A model generated the notes under the pieces. It was not told the origin of the DNA. It made no database searches and saw nothing but the letters and a program-made list of their open reading frames with translations. Both the position numbers and the translations under genes were made by a program. Below are positions 1-7,948 of a stretch of DNA of 48,837 nucleotides, piece after piece; position 1 is the stretch's first letter; each line of letters opens with the position of its first letter. The DNA comes from Myxococcota bacterium (GTDB taxonomy: Bacteria; Myxococcota_C; UBA6777), in contig JAKLKB010000065.1 of NCBI GenBank assembly GCA_023150835.1, positions 1 to 48,837 on the forward strand. The letters run 5' to 3'.

Positions 1-190
1 TGCACGACGCGCAGACGCTGCCCGTTCCAACTTCCCCCCGTTCACGGGGGGATTGAGGGGGGGCGACAAAAGAAACGGCGATCAGGCTAGACTATCCGGT
101 GTTTCCACCTTAACAAGGCGCGTATGGGGGCTGCCCCTACCTCTTCACGATCACACAACGGGTGGATTTCGTATAAGCTCTATCGTACAA
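1..190 (+). repeat. Composite dispersed repeat (element C end plus half of a family B element)
   Basis: No gene is seen here. Positions 1-27 and about 106-133 match the interior and right end of the element at about 33750-33800 (shared blocks gcagacgctgcccgtt and ttccaccttaacaaggcg). The right end runs directly into half of a family B element: a gctgccccta hairpin arm, then a terminus like cggatttcgtat near 165-177. The left part carries a cccccgttcacggggg hairpin at about 36-51. The left end of the composite lies outside the window. Confidence 0.6.
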
Positions 191-204
191 GTCCTATCCC
201 ACAA

Positions 205-300
205 GAGAGAAGAAAAAGCCGTTGAGAGAGAAGAAAAAGCCGTTGAGAGAGAAGAAAAAGCCGTTGAGAGAGAAGTTTGAAAAAAAGTCGCCGAGAGAGA
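205..300 (+). repeat. 19-bp tandem repeat, about three copies plus degenerate tail
   Basis: Purine-rich unit gagagaagaaaaagccgtt begins at 205, 224 and 243, with a degraded continuation to about 300. It lies between the left-edge dispersed repeat and the first sigma factor gene. Frames open across it only because the unit lacks stops; I do not call a gene. The rest of 300-476 shows nothing recognisable. Confidence 0.8.
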
Positions 301-481
301 AGGGGGGCGGGATCTAAAGAAGATGAAAGCAGCAAGAAAGGCCGTTGCTGGGAGGATTCAACCCTAGGCAGAGACAAGAAGTGCGGGCTATTGGCGTGGT
401 AAGTATTCTTTTTGTTGTGGCCAAGGTTGAGTCTTTCCAACAACGGCTTGTGTCGCGAAGATGGCGGTGGTAGGGCGAGTG

Positions 482-517
482 ATGAAGAGATGGATAGCGC
501 AGTGGTTGGGTGAGTGA
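482..517 (+). CDS. 11-codon upstream mini-ORF duplicated from the sigma factor start
   Basis: ATG at 482 opens an 11-codon frame reading MKRWIAQWLGE and ending in TGA at 515-517. It is a near copy of the first codons of the sigma gene (MKWIARWLGE), produced by a 35-bp tandem duplication (start codons at 482 and 517). Its TGA overlaps the sigma gene ATG as TGATG, an arrangement that permits translational coupling. Whether it is translated is unknown. It could be a relic of the duplication with no function. Confidence 0.4.
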   Translation: MKRWIAQWLGE

Positions 518-1050
518 TGAAGTGGATAGCGCGGTGGTTGGGTGAGGATCGAGGGCAGTACGCAGAAGCCGAAGCGTTGTACCGCAGATATCATCCGATG
601 ATGCGGCGTCGTTGTCGGCGGATATTGCGAGATGAAGTGTTGGTGGATGATGCGATGCAAGAGAGTTTTTGGGCCTTGTGTCGGGGGTATGGGAGATTCC
701 AAGGGAATGAAGGCCAGTTGATGGCTTGGTTGTATCGGGTGACGACGAGCCATTGTTTGAAGGTGCTGGAGCGAGAACGTCGATGGGATCGGGTGGTGGA
801 AGCTGTTTGCGAAGAGAGAGCGATGTTTGGTTCGGATGTGGGGGAGTTTGAGTCGGATGTGGTGGTAAGAGAAGTCTTGTTGAAGCTGCCGCCGCTTCAG
901 AGAGAAGCGGTGTTGTATTGGTTGTTGGATGGGATGGCCCAAGAAGAGATCGCAGAGGTGATGGGAACGACACGGCATCAGGTAAGGCAGTGGCTGTCGT
1001 CCTTTGCGCAGAAAGCCAAGATCTGGATGGGATTGGAGGAGAGGGTATGA
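517..1050 (+). CDS. ECF-type RNA polymerase sigma factor (first cassette)
   Basis: This 177-residue protein has the two-domain layout of extracytoplasmic-function sigma factors. Region 2 is near residues 20-75 (YRRYHPMM, then DDAMQESFWALCRGYGRF). Region 4 is near 120-165 (LPPLQREAVLYWLLDGMAQEEIAEVMG followed by a helix-turn-helix). It should direct RNA polymerase to a specific regulon in response to the membrane protein encoded next. Its stop overlaps the following start as ATGA at 1047-1050, so the two are probably translated as a coupled pair. GTG at 514 is an alternative start; ATG 517 is chosen because it overlaps the upstream mini-ORF stop. The ECF subgroup cannot be assigned by eye. A very similar gene order recurs at 7403. 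Confidence 0.85.
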   Translation: MKWIARWLGEDRGQYAEAEALYRRYHPMMRRRCRRILRDEVLVDDAMQESFWALCRGYGRFQGNEGQLMAWLYRVTTSHCLKVLERERRWDRVVEAVCEERAMFGSDVGEFESDVVVREVLLKLPPLQREAVLYWLLDGMAQEEIAEVMGTTRHQVRQWLSSFAQKAKIWMGLEERV

Positions 1051-2108
1051 AAACAGAACGGATGGAACCTCCAGATGTGCGGCGAGGCCGAGAGCAGGGC
1101 GGTCACGGTAGGCTGTCGGAGTATCAGATGAGTCGGTATATGTTGGGCTTGATGAACGAGGGCGAACGATCGGCATTTGAGGTGATGTTGAAGATGGATG
1201 AGGCGGTGTGTGCGCAGTTTCAGCGTTTTCAGGCATCGTGGGAAGCCGAGAGATTTGATGAGCGACGCCATCGGATGCCTGTTTTTCCGGGTGCGTCAAG
1301 TATTCAAAATCGCCGTGTATGGGGGATCTTGCGTGCAAGCATGGCGGTCGCTGTCTTGGGGCTGGTATTGTGGGGGAGTCGATCGGTGTTTTGGATGCCG
1401 TTGGAGATGGGGCCACGGGTGCAAGGGTATCTCGTGGATGCGGGGAGAGATCTTGCGGATGCGAAGGATGCGAGGAATACGCCCGCTCCAGACACCATGA
1501 GAACGTCTGGTGTGGGAGCGGCGAAAAAGGCGAATGGTGTAGGGGCGAAGAAGAGCGAGCCGATGCGGACGAAAAAGGCGGAGGATGTAGGGGCGAAGAA
1601 GAGCGAGCCGATGCAGACGAAAAAGTCGGAGGATGTAGGGACAAAGAAGATCGGGCCGATGCGAACGAAAGGGAGTGTTGACCGCGTGTGGGCGAGTGGG
1701 ACGGAGCCGACGATGGTTGTGGCGTTGATGCGTGGAGGAAAGATCACGCAAGCGCGGTCGGGGCAGCATTTTTTGAAGGGGGATCGGCTGCGATTGGCAC
1801 ATCGGTGGGAACGGGGGGGGTATGTGTTTTGGGTGCATCGGCAAGGGAAGACGGTGACGCCGTTGTATCCGCGTGAGGGGAAGATGGAGAGCGTGCAAGT
1901 CGTCTCAGGGGAGATGATGTTGTTGCCGGGTTCTTTGGAGGTTTCGGGGGATGGCCGAGAGGAAGAGTGGTTGGTGGCTTGTTTTTCGCGGCGGCCTGTC
2001 TCTTTGGGGCGATTGCGAGCGGCCCTTGTGTCTTTGCCCAAAAAGATGGATCGTCATGCGTTGAGTGTGTGTGATCATCGTTTGCATTTTTTGGTGCGGA
2101 GAGAGTGA
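1047..2108 (+). CDS. Anti-sigma-like single-pass membrane protein with DUF4384-like domain (first cassette)
   Basis: This 353-residue protein probably holds the adjacent sigma factor inactive and senses an envelope signal. The N-terminal part (about residues 25-65) resembles anti-sigma domains (LSEYQMSRYMLGLMNEGERSAFE) but lacks a clear HxxxCxxC zinc site. A transmembrane helix lies near residues 92-110. A Lys-rich linker of 16-residue repeats (unit like GAKKSEPMRTKKAEDV) spans about 150-212. The C-terminal roughly 110 residues (GDRLRLAHRWERGGYVFWV...) resemble DUF4384, a domain often found with caspase-like proteins. The start overlaps the sigma stop (ATGA) and its own stop overlaps the next start (TGATG). 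A longer frame opens at 918 but would overlap most of the sigma gene. The anti-sigma role is inferred from context and layout. Confidence 0.75.
   Translation: MKTERMEPPDVRRGREQGGHGRLSEYQMSRYMLGLMNEGERSAFEVMLKMDEAVCAQFQRFQASWEAERFDERRHRMPVFPGASSIQNRRVWGILRASMAVAVLGLVLWGSRSVFWMPLEMGPRVQGYLVDAGRDLADAKDARNTPAPDTMRTSGVGAAKKANGVGAKKSEPMRTKKAEDVGAKKSEPMQTKKSEDVGTKKIGPMRTKGSVDRVWASGTEPTMVVALMRGGKITQARSGQHFLKGDRLRLAHRWERGGYVFWVHRQGKTVTPLYPREGKMESVQVVSGEMMLLPGSLEVSGDGREEEWLVACFSRRPVSLGRLRAALVSLPKKMDRHALSVCDHRLHFLVRRE
1540..1680 (+). repeat. 48-bp in-frame tandem repeat encoding a Lys-rich linker
   Basis: About three imperfect 48-bp copies encode 16-residue units such as GAKKSEPMRTKKAEDV between the membrane helix and the C-terminal domain of the anti-sigma-like protein. 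The period is a multiple of three, so copy-number change keeps the frame. Confidence 0.8.
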
Positions 2109-4099
2109 TGGACCCGTGGCGTGCGCGGTTTGCATGGTGGAGAATGGGCTTCTTCCTGTGGTGTTGTGGAAGTGGAGGGCTTGTTCCCGACGTGCGACTT
2201 GCGGAGGCGTCCACGAAAGTTTCGGTGGTTCGGCGATTTGCGTTGTTGGTGGGTCAAGATGATGCAGGCGCACGTGCGCCAAGACTGCACTATGCGAGTC
2301 GGGATGCAGAAAAAATGCAAGAGCTTTTGATCTCGGTTTCAGGATTTCAGAAAGAAGATATCGTCTTACTTCGCCAGACACAGGCGCGGTCTGTGATGGC
2401 AGCGTTGGCGGGATTGCAGCGTCGGATCGCTCGGGTGCGTCGGGCGGAAAAGCACGCAGCGATCTGGTTGTTTGTGTATTATTCGGGGCATGTGAAACGA
2501 GACCGTTTGTTGTTGGGTCGCGGCAGCTTGGGATTTGCGCGGTTGCTTGGGATGATCCGAGGGATGGGGGCGGATCTACGTTTTGTGGTGGTGGATGCGT
2601 GTGAGTCAGGGGGGATGCTTCAAAAAGGCTTGACGTATCGGCGCGAAGGGTTTGCGGTGCCTTTTTTACAAGATCCGCAGATGACGCAGGGCGAGGTGAT
2701 CTTGACGGCGACAGGACAAAGCGAGCAAGCGCACGAAGATCCAACGCTCAAGGGTGGGATCTTTACACACTTCTTGATATCAGGCTTGCGCGGCGCTGCA
2801 GATCAAGATCGCGATCAGCGCGTGACGTTGGGGGAATTGTACCCGTATGTGTATCAGCGGGCTTTGCAACATTCGATGTTTTCGGTGCATGGACCGCAGC
2901 GGGCGCGTTTTGCACAAAGGCTTTCGGGGTACGGAGATCTTGTGTTGGCGCATCTTCGGGGGAGTCCAGCGCGTTTGACGGTCGAAAAAGGCGTTTCGGG
3001 GCGATTCTTTTTGTGGGACAAAAAACGCGAAAAGTTGTTTGCAGAGTGGACACACGGGCCAAAAGAATCGGCTCTCTCGGTGGCGCTGTCTGCAAAACAG
3101 TACATATTGGATTGGCGAAAAGGCACGTCATACAGTCGGATGGCGCTGGATTTACGGACCGAACGGCAGATCGTATTGAAAACCAAGACAGCAACGCATC
3201 TGGTCTGGCGTCCCGCACAAGAGTCGTCGACGGTGGCTTCGTTGGTGCGTTTTCCAAAAGAGTTGCAGGGTGACTTTGTGATCTGGGATCAGTTGCGCCA
3301 GCGGCCCTCTACGCGGGTTGCCAAACGCGCTGGCCATGCTGTTGTGTTGGAACTTCCCGCAGGAGCCTATCTGTTCGAGACACGAGGAACCCAAGGGGCG
3401 CGCCGTTATCCGTTGCGTTTGTCGACGGGGCAAGCGTTTGTGATCCCTGTAGATTGGGCTGTTGCAGAAGATACAGACGCAATCGGTGGAGAGGTTGTAC
3501 CGATGCGTTTGGAGAGGGAGGCTTTTTTAGGGCCGCGCAAGTCTTTTGGCGATCGGGAGCGGGATGGATTTTTAGTGCGATTGTACGAAGAAGTCTGGCG
3601 GCCACAAGCCGAGCAGATGCCGATGTGGGGGAGTGCGTTGGCTTGGTTAGAGGGGGAGGGATTGTTGTGGAGTGGGCGGCCTTTGGGGTGGACTCCGTTG
3701 GCTGGGTATTTGCGACTTCGCGGCGTGGTGGCCCCTGAGGCATCCATGCTTGCAGAGGCCGTTCCGATGGGTGGATACGAAGGGCAGATCGGGGCGATGT
3801 GGACGGTGTGGGAAGGCCGTTTTGCGGCGAGGGAGGGGGCAGAAGAAGGGCAGGTGCAGATCCATTTAGGCGGGTACATGGCCTTTTTACACGATCTTCG
3901 ACTGCGTGAAGCAGCAGGTCTATGGAGTGGGATCTCGTGGGGGATCGGGACAACGGCGCAGATCCATCTATCGGTGGCACGCCAACTTCGGTTGATCGGT
4001 TTGTTGGATTATCGGGGGTTGCGTGCAATCGAGGATCGCCGTTTGACTCGATGGCGCGGCGTGCTGTCTTTTTCGTTGGGATGGCTGCTGCATTTCTAG
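2108..4099 (+). CDS. Secreted caspase-family (C14) protease, possible C-terminal beta-barrel (first cassette)
   Basis: This 663-residue protein starts with a hydrophobic, signal-peptide-like N-terminus. The caspase fold follows at about residues 40-270, with the catalytic His in YYSGH (H128) and the catalytic Cys in VVDACESGG (C165), so the dyad is intact. Residues 290-470 contain beta-rich segments of unknown type. The last roughly 150 residues alternate hydrophobic and polar residues and end in Phe (SFSLGWLLHF), which looks like an outer-membrane beta-barrel; this is inference. It belongs to the metacaspase/orthocaspase group, usually specific for Arg or Lys, though substrate is unknown here. 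ATG 2108 overlaps the previous stop; GTG 2105 is an alternative. The gene is the third in a coupled sigma/anti-sigma/caspase operon. Confidence 0.8.
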   Translation: MDPWRARFAWWRMGFFLWCCGSGGLVPDVRLAEASTKVSVVRRFALLVGQDDAGARAPRLHYASRDAEKMQELLISVSGFQKEDIVLLRQTQARSVMAALAGLQRRIARVRRAEKHAAIWLFVYYSGHVKRDRLLLGRGSLGFARLLGMIRGMGADLRFVVVDACESGGMLQKGLTYRREGFAVPFLQDPQMTQGEVILTATGQSEQAHEDPTLKGGIFTHFLISGLRGAADQDRDQRVTLGELYPYVYQRALQHSMFSVHGPQRARFAQRLSGYGDLVLAHLRGSPARLTVEKGVSGRFFLWDKKREKLFAEWTHGPKESALSVALSAKQYILDWRKGTSYSRMALDLRTERQIVLKTKTATHLVWRPAQESSTVASLVRFPKELQGDFVIWDQLRQRPSTRVAKRAGHAVVLELPAGAYLFETRGTQGARRYPLRLSTGQAFVIPVDWAVAEDTDAIGGEVVPMRLEREAFLGPRKSFGDRERDGFLVRLYEEVWRPQAEQMPMWGSALAWLEGEGLLWSGRPLGWTPLAGYLRLRGVVAPEASMLAEAVPMGGYEGQIGAMWTVWEGRFAAREGAEEGQVQIHLGGYMAFLHDLRLREAAGLWSGISWGIGTTAQIHLSVARQLRLIGLLDYRGLRAIEDRRLTRWRGVLSFSLGWLLHF

Positions 4100-4129
4100 G
4101 TCGTTCACGGCTTAAAACTTTTTTCTCTG

Positions 4130-4245
4130 TAGGACTTACGCAGTTCGATACGAAAAAGGCCCATGTTCGGGCGCGGGCGGTTCGCGAACCGCCCCTACAA
4201 CGGGTTGATTCTTCACGCTTTCCCTCTTCAACTGCGTAACTCCTA
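4130..4245. mobile_element. 116-bp MITE-like element with 16-bp inverted ends
   Basis: The left end TAGGACTTACGCAGTT (4130-4145) and right end AACTGCGTAACTCCTA (4230-4245) are inverted copies with one mismatch. Inside is a perfect hairpin around gggcggttcgcgaaccgccc. It codes for nothing. The same TAGGACTTACGC terminus ends family A elements at 4251, 5325 and 25468, suggesting a shared mobilising enzyme. No transposase is in the window. Confidence 0.75.
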
Positions 4246-4249
4246 TCTC

Positions 4250-4396
4250 TGGTAGGGCTTACACGGTTGGATAATGTTTGGGGTTTCACCCCCACACCCC
4301 ACGAGAGGGCAAAGCCCTCTTGACCCCGTATTGGCGGGGCGAATAGAGGTTTTTCAAACCAACGACGTCGCCGCTTGGGCGTCCTCGAACGCGGGG
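4250..4396 (-). repeat. Family A two-hairpin element, copy A1
   Basis: Minus-oriented copy. It holds the GTCAAGGG-type hairpin with a perfect 7-bp stem (AGAGGGC 4304-4310 with GCCCTCT 4314-4320) and the second GGGGT/ACCCC hairpin. It ends in the TAGGGCTTACACGGTTGG terminus at 4254. It fills the space between the first cassette and the next gene. Nothing else is seen in 4397-4485. Confidence 0.75.
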
Positions 4397-4497
4397 GTTT
4401 TTTCTTCATCGTCATCTCTTAGATGAGCGTAGGCAGTTTTTTCTCTAGCTAAGTTTTTTATTCTTTTACATATTTCTTCTTTGGATGGGAGGCTAGA

Positions 4498-5082
4498 ATG
4501 CGGGTTCGAACCTTTGGTGGATGGGTGCGTTTGGGCGCGTGGTGTGGTGTTTGTTGGGTGGTTATGGGGGTCGCAACGCAGGCGAATGCTTCGGATGCAA
4601 GGCGGTTTGCAGAAAAACTGCATCGAGAGAAGCTGCATTATGGATTCAACAAGGAGGGGAAAGTGGCTTTGCTCAAAGGGGACAAAGAAGCGCATCTGGG
4701 CGTGTTGGGTTCGGGCTATCACAGTTTGTTTCAAGGTTCCGAAGTGGCGCAAAAAGCGGGAAGTCAGGCCCATGCGATGGCGATCAGTGCGACGATCTTG
4801 TCGATCTTGGGCATCGCTGCAAGTGCGACAGGGGCCGCGATCTTTGCGGTTGATCCACAAGGCTTTTTGCCTGAACATCGGCCCGCTCGGGCTGTGTTAA
4901 ATGCCTCGCTTTTGTTTGGTGGTTTGGCCTTGTTGTATGGGTCGATGCTGCTCAACATCCAAGCACAAGAAAAAACCTATTTTGCGATTAAAGCGTACAA
5001 TCGGGATTTAGAGAAAAAGGCGCTGCGCGAATGGAAGCCACACAAACCCCCTCACGGACATCGGCTGTTTCGGGCTGATTGA
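4498..5082 (+). CDS. Small exported or membrane protein of unknown function
   Basis: I do not recognise the family of this 194-residue protein. It begins with a signal-peptide-like stretch ending near residue 31 (VATQANAS). Two hydrophobic segments lie near residues 98-121 (AISATILSILGIAASATGAA) and 140-160, separated by a short loop, which suggests a hairpin in the inner membrane. The C-terminus is basic and His-rich. A ribosome binding site GGGAGG lies about 6 bases before the ATG. It stands alone between repeat-filled intergenic regions. The last codons and stop are duplicated downstream (5120-5156). Confidence 0.65.
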   Translation: MRVRTFGGWVRLGAWCGVCWVVMGVATQANASDARRFAEKLHREKLHYGFNKEGKVALLKGDKEAHLGVLGSGYHSLFQGSEVAQKAGSQAHAMAISATILSILGIAASATGAAIFAVDPQGFLPEHRPARAVLNASLLFGGLALLYGSMLLNIQAQEKTYFAIKAYNRDLEKKALREWKPHKPPHGHRLFRAD

Positions 5083-5156
5083 TTTGTTTTTCGATCGAGG
5101 GGGGCGGTGAACAGTAGCGCATCGGCTGTTTCGGGCCGATTGATTTGTTTTCGATG
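5059..5156 (+). repeat. 61-bp duplication carrying a gene 3' end and stop codon
   Basis: The block catcggctgtttcgggctga plus ttgatttg... occurs at 5059 and again at 5120. The first copy contains the last codons and TGA of the small membrane protein; the second lies just downstream in noncoding DNA. Confidence 0.8.
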
Positions 5157-5185
5157 CTGTAGGAATGATGCAGTTGGCAGCCCCC

Positions 5186-5325
5186 GTGTTCGTGGACTTT
5201 CAAGCGACAGGGTCGTTGTTTTGAAAAACCGTGATCTCTTCGCCAACACGGGGTCAAGGGAGCCGCGCTAAGGAGGCGGGGCGTGGGGTGCCAACCCACA
5301 AAACCATCGAACTGCGCAAGTCCTA
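5186..5325 (+). repeat. Family A two-hairpin element, copy A2 (one stem damaged)
   Basis: Plus-oriented copy beginning gtgttcg and ending AACTGCGCAAGTCCTA at 5325. The left arm of the first hairpin (CAAGGGAGC from 5254) is present but its partner is rearranged (aaggaggcgg), so the stem is broken, unlike other copies. It fills most of the gap before the folate gene; its end lies only about 45 bases before that gene's ribosome binding site. Confidence 0.75.
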
Positions 5326-5384
5326 TGTTCAAACAAGACCAGCGGCAGCGAAAAATGGAGCGAAAAAAAGAAGGAGACAGCGTC

Positions 5385-5981
5385 GTGGATGTGGTGGAAG
5401 AAAAGAAGCGTTTGCGGGTTGCGTACCAAGCGAGGAGATCGCAGTTAGAGAGGGAGTGGGTTGCACAAGCAAGCGGCAGGATCAGCGATCAAGTCGTTGG
5501 TTTGGGGCTTTTGGAGGGTGCGCGTTGCGTGGGGGGATTTTGGCCGATCGGGCATGAAGTGGATCTGCGGCCAGCATTGGAGCATTTGGAGGCGCGGGGG
5601 GTGGTGATCGGTTTGCCGGTAGTGGTGGGGCCGCGCCGTCCGTTGTGTTTTCGGCGTTGGACGCCACAGACACCGATGCAGCGGGCTGTTTTTGATGTAA
5701 TGATCCCGACCGAAGCAGCCGATGTCTGTGTTCCAGATGCGCTGTTGGTGCCGTTGTTGGCGTTTGATCGAAAAGGGTACCGTTTGGGGTACGGTGCGGG
5801 TTATTATGATCGAACGTTGGAGGCGATGCGCGCCCAAGGTCCGCTCTTGACGGTAGGAGTCGCTTACTCTATGCAAGAGCATCCAAGTTTGCCTGCCGAT
5901 GGGGGTGATCAGCCGTTGGACTGGGTGTTGACAGAGCAAGGCTTGTTGTGTACGAGCGGCAAGGCAGGGGAACGCCCGTGA
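5385..5981 (+). CDS. 5-formyltetrahydrofolate cyclo-ligase
   Basis: The enzyme uses ATP to convert 5-formyl-THF to 5,10-methenyl-THF, recycling a stored folate. The family's signature is clear: an early basic segment (KKRLRVAYQARR), a central GLPVVVG strand, and the C-terminal LLVPLLAFDRKGYRLGYG/GAGYYDRTL motif that binds nucleotide and substrate. GTG 5385 is chosen because AAGGAG sits 8 bases upstream (5371-5376) and gives 198 residues, normal for the family; the longer frame from 5283 would begin inside repeat A2. The thioesterase gene follows after 30 bases, so the two may be co-transcribed. Confidence 0.9.
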   Translation: MDVVEEKKRLRVAYQARRSQLEREWVAQASGRISDQVVGLGLLEGARCVGGFWPIGHEVDLRPALEHLEARGVVIGLPVVVGPRRPLCFRRWTPQTPMQRAVFDVMIPTEAADVCVPDALLVPLLAFDRKGYRLGYGAGYYDRTLEAMRAQGPLLTVGVAYSMQEHPSLPADGGDQPLDWVLTEQGLLCTSGKAGERP

Positions 5982-6011
5982 GATGGCTCGGATGGTGCGA
6001 AGGAGCGTAAG

Positions 6012-6917
6012 GTGACGCAAGAGAAGATTCGGGAAAATGTGTTGGATGAGCTGTTGATGTTGCTGAATCTGGAGAAGATTGAAGAAAATATCTTTCGAGG
6101 GCGCAGCCAAGATCTGGGGTTTGGAAATATCTTTGGGGGGCAGGTTTTGGGACAAGCGTTGTCTGCGGCGCTCCAGACGGTTCCCAAAGATCGGCGCGTA
6201 CACAGCCTGCATGGGTATTTTTTGAGACCGGGAGATCCCGCGATGTCCATCGTGTACGAAGTGGACTGTATCCGCGATGGCAAGAGCTTTACGACCCGTC
6301 GTGTGGTGGCGATCCAAAAAGGGCAAGCGATCTTTTCGATGTCATCGTCTTTTCAGGTCGAAGAATCGGGCTTTGAGCATCAAGACACACCGCCAGAAGT
6401 CGTCGGACCCGAAGGGCTCGAATCGTGGTTGGACTGGGCGCGTGGCATGGAAGATCGTATCCCCCCAAATATCCGGCCCAAACTGCTGTGTGAACGCCCG
6501 ATCGAGATCCGAGTGGTCAATCCTGTGAACCCCTTCAATCCGAGGAAACAACCTCCTGTACGTTATTCTTGGTTTCGCGCCATCCACCCCATGCCTGACG
6601 ATCCTGTGATCCATCGCTACATGTTGGCGTACGCTTCGGACTTTGGTCTGGTTTCGGCCTCGCTGTATCCACACGGCCACACCTATTGGGAACCCGATAT
6701 GCAGGTGACCAGCCTCGATCATGCGATGTGGTTTCATCGAGAGTTTCGGATGGATGAATGGTTGTTGTACGTCACGCAAAGCCCCTCTGCCAGCGGGGCG
6801 CGTGGCTTGAACTTTGGCAAGATCTACCAACACGGCCAACTGGTCGCCTCGACCGCTCAAGAAGGTCTGATCCGCTACCGTGGGAATGAGAGCAGCCGCT
6901 CTTCTCAATCCCCCTAA
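6012..6917 (+). CDS. tesB: Acyl-CoA thioesterase II (TesB family)
   Basis: Predicted to hydrolyse medium- and long-chain acyl-CoAs to free fatty acid and CoA in the cytoplasm. At 301 residues it matches the usual double-hotdog TesB length. Visible features are the N-terminal hotdog (NIFGGQVLGQALSAA, then HSLHGYFLRPGDP) and the C-terminal hotdog with a conserved SLDHAMWFHREFRMDEWLLY segment and the final RG(L/A)NFGKIY. GTG 6012 has AAGGAG at 6000-6005, six bases upstream. It follows the folate gene closely. The physiological acyl substrate cannot be told from sequence. Confidence 0.9.
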   Translation: MTQEKIRENVLDELLMLLNLEKIEENIFRGRSQDLGFGNIFGGQVLGQALSAALQTVPKDRRVHSLHGYFLRPGDPAMSIVYEVDCIRDGKSFTTRRVVAIQKGQAIFSMSSSFQVEESGFEHQDTPPEVVGPEGLESWLDWARGMEDRIPPNIRPKLLCERPIEIRVVNPVNPFNPRKQPPVRYSWFRAIHPMPDDPVIHRYMLAYASDFGLVSASLYPHGHTYWEPDMQVTSLDHAMWFHREFRMDEWLLYVTQSPSASGARGLNFGKIYQHGQLVASTAQEGLIRYRGNESSRSSQSP

Positions 6918-7030
6918 TACGATCTCCGAGTGATGTGTACACGAAGGGTCGTGCGTAGGTGCCCTGTTATCGGGCAGCCACAGGGGGCTGCCCCTACATC
7001 TTTACGCTCACAACGGGCGGATCTCGTATA
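6917..7030 (+). repeat. Family B inverted-repeat element, copy B2
   Basis: About 113 bp with inverted ends (atacgatctccg near 6918 and cggatctcgtat near 7019-7030). The centre is a gggcagcc/ggctgccc hairpin followed by cctac. It lies just after tesB and may serve as its 3' hairpin. The next 180 bases (7031-7210) contain nothing recognisable. Confidence 0.7.
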
Positions 7031-7210
7031 ACCCATATCGCCCTTGCGGTCGAACTCGGCGAAGTATCCGAGCAGCCGCTCTTCCCAACCCCCCTAACCC
7101 CGCCGCTTTTCGTCTGCACTCCCTCCTGTTTTTTTACAATTATTCACCCGCTTTTTTTCGCAAGTACACTCTTCAGTACAGAGAGGAGTTGCGCGGATGC
7201 CAAAAAGGCC

Positions 7211-7347
7211 GTGTTCGTGGCACCCCAAGCGAGAGGGCCGTTTGTTTTTAAAACGCCTGCTCGTTTCGCCGATACGGGGTCAAGGGGACGCAGTTCCCTT
7301 GTGGGGCGTGGGGTGAAACCCCACACAACAGATCCAACCGCGTCGCT
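7211..7347 (+). repeat. Family A two-hairpin element, copy A3
   Basis: Plus-oriented copy. First hairpin at 7281-7301 pairs CAAGGGGAC with GTTCCCTTG around loop gca, including one G-T pair that would be G-U in RNA. The second hairpin pairs GTGGGGT with ACCCCAC. It lies directly upstream of the second cassette's sigma gene. Confidence 0.8.
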
Positions 7348-7402
7348 CCCGATCGATGCACAACGCAGATCCCCAACAACGTGTGGCAGGTGGTGTTTGG
7401 GA

Positions 7403-7912
7403 ATGGATGAGCAAGTAGTTTTTGATGATCTCGTTCGGACATATACGGATCGTGTGCGTGGTTATTTTTGGCATGCGTGGCGGCTTTCGGAAGCGGATGT
7501 AGACGAACTCACCCAAGAAGCTTTTTTGGAAGTGTGGCGTGCTTTGCCCGGTTTTCGGTCGGAATGTAGCGTGTTGTGGTGGATCTTGCGGATATGCCGT
7601 CGGATGGCATGGCGGTATGTCAGAAGGCAGCAGATCCGCAGCTTTTTTGGGCTGCGCTCCAACGCACCGCTTGAACATGAGGCGGCGGACGAACGGTTGG
7701 GCGCAACCCTTGAAGCGCGCAGCGAGATTCGCGCTTTGATCTCCGCGATGAAGAGGCTTACTGCTACCGATCGCGAGTTAATTTACCTGCACTACGTCGA
7801 AGACTTGAAGGAACCCGAGATGGCCGAGATATTGGAGATCAACAGACACACGCTTCACACGCGACTCAACCACGCAAGGAGGCGCTTGCATCGGCTCTTT
7901 AGAGCATCCTAA
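7403..7912 (+). CDS. ECF-type RNA polymerase sigma factor (second cassette)
   Basis: This 169-residue protein has the full ECF layout. Region 2 spans about 8-75 (DLVRTYTDRVRGYFWHAW, DVDELTQEAFLEVWRAL, then WWILRICRRMAWRYVRR). Region 4 spans about 112-165 (LTATDRELIYLHYVEDLKEPEMAEILEINRHTLHTRLNHARRRL). It should be controlled by the membrane protein at 7949. ATG 7403 gives a standard-length protein; the open frame extends upstream into repeats and is not used. The gap to the next gene is 36 bases. It differs clearly in sequence from the sigma factor at 517, so the cassettes are diverged paralogues or independent acquisitions. Confidence 0.85.
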   Translation: MDEQVVFDDLVRTYTDRVRGYFWHAWRLSEADVDELTQEAFLEVWRALPGFRSECSVLWWILRICRRMAWRYVRRQQIRSFFGLRSNAPLEHEAADERLGATLEARSEIRALISAMKRLTATDRELIYLHYVEDLKEPEMAEILEINRHTLHTRLNHARRRLHRLFRAS

Positions 7913-7948
7913 GAGTGAGCGGTTGGGTCGTTCCTATCACCGCAAAAA

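Noticed and set aside
53-280. Small plus-strand frame at the left edge
   Set aside because: Runs through dispersed and 19-bp tandem repeats; the repeated protein segment EREEKAV is an artefact.
388-1644. Long antisense frame opposite the first sigma and anti-sigma genes
   Set aside because: Pro/Ser/His-rich composition typical of the reverse strand of G-rich genes; no domain and it overlaps two well-supported genes.
4484-4520. gggttcgaacc resembling a tRNA T-loop
   Set aside because: It falls at the start of a coding gene with no acceptor or anticodon arms around it.
5083-5384. Possible 6S RNA beside the 5-formyl-THF cyclo-ligase gene
   Set aside because: This neighbourhood occurs in gammaproteobacteria, but here the space is filled by a duplication and a family A element, with no long 6S-type hairpin seen.
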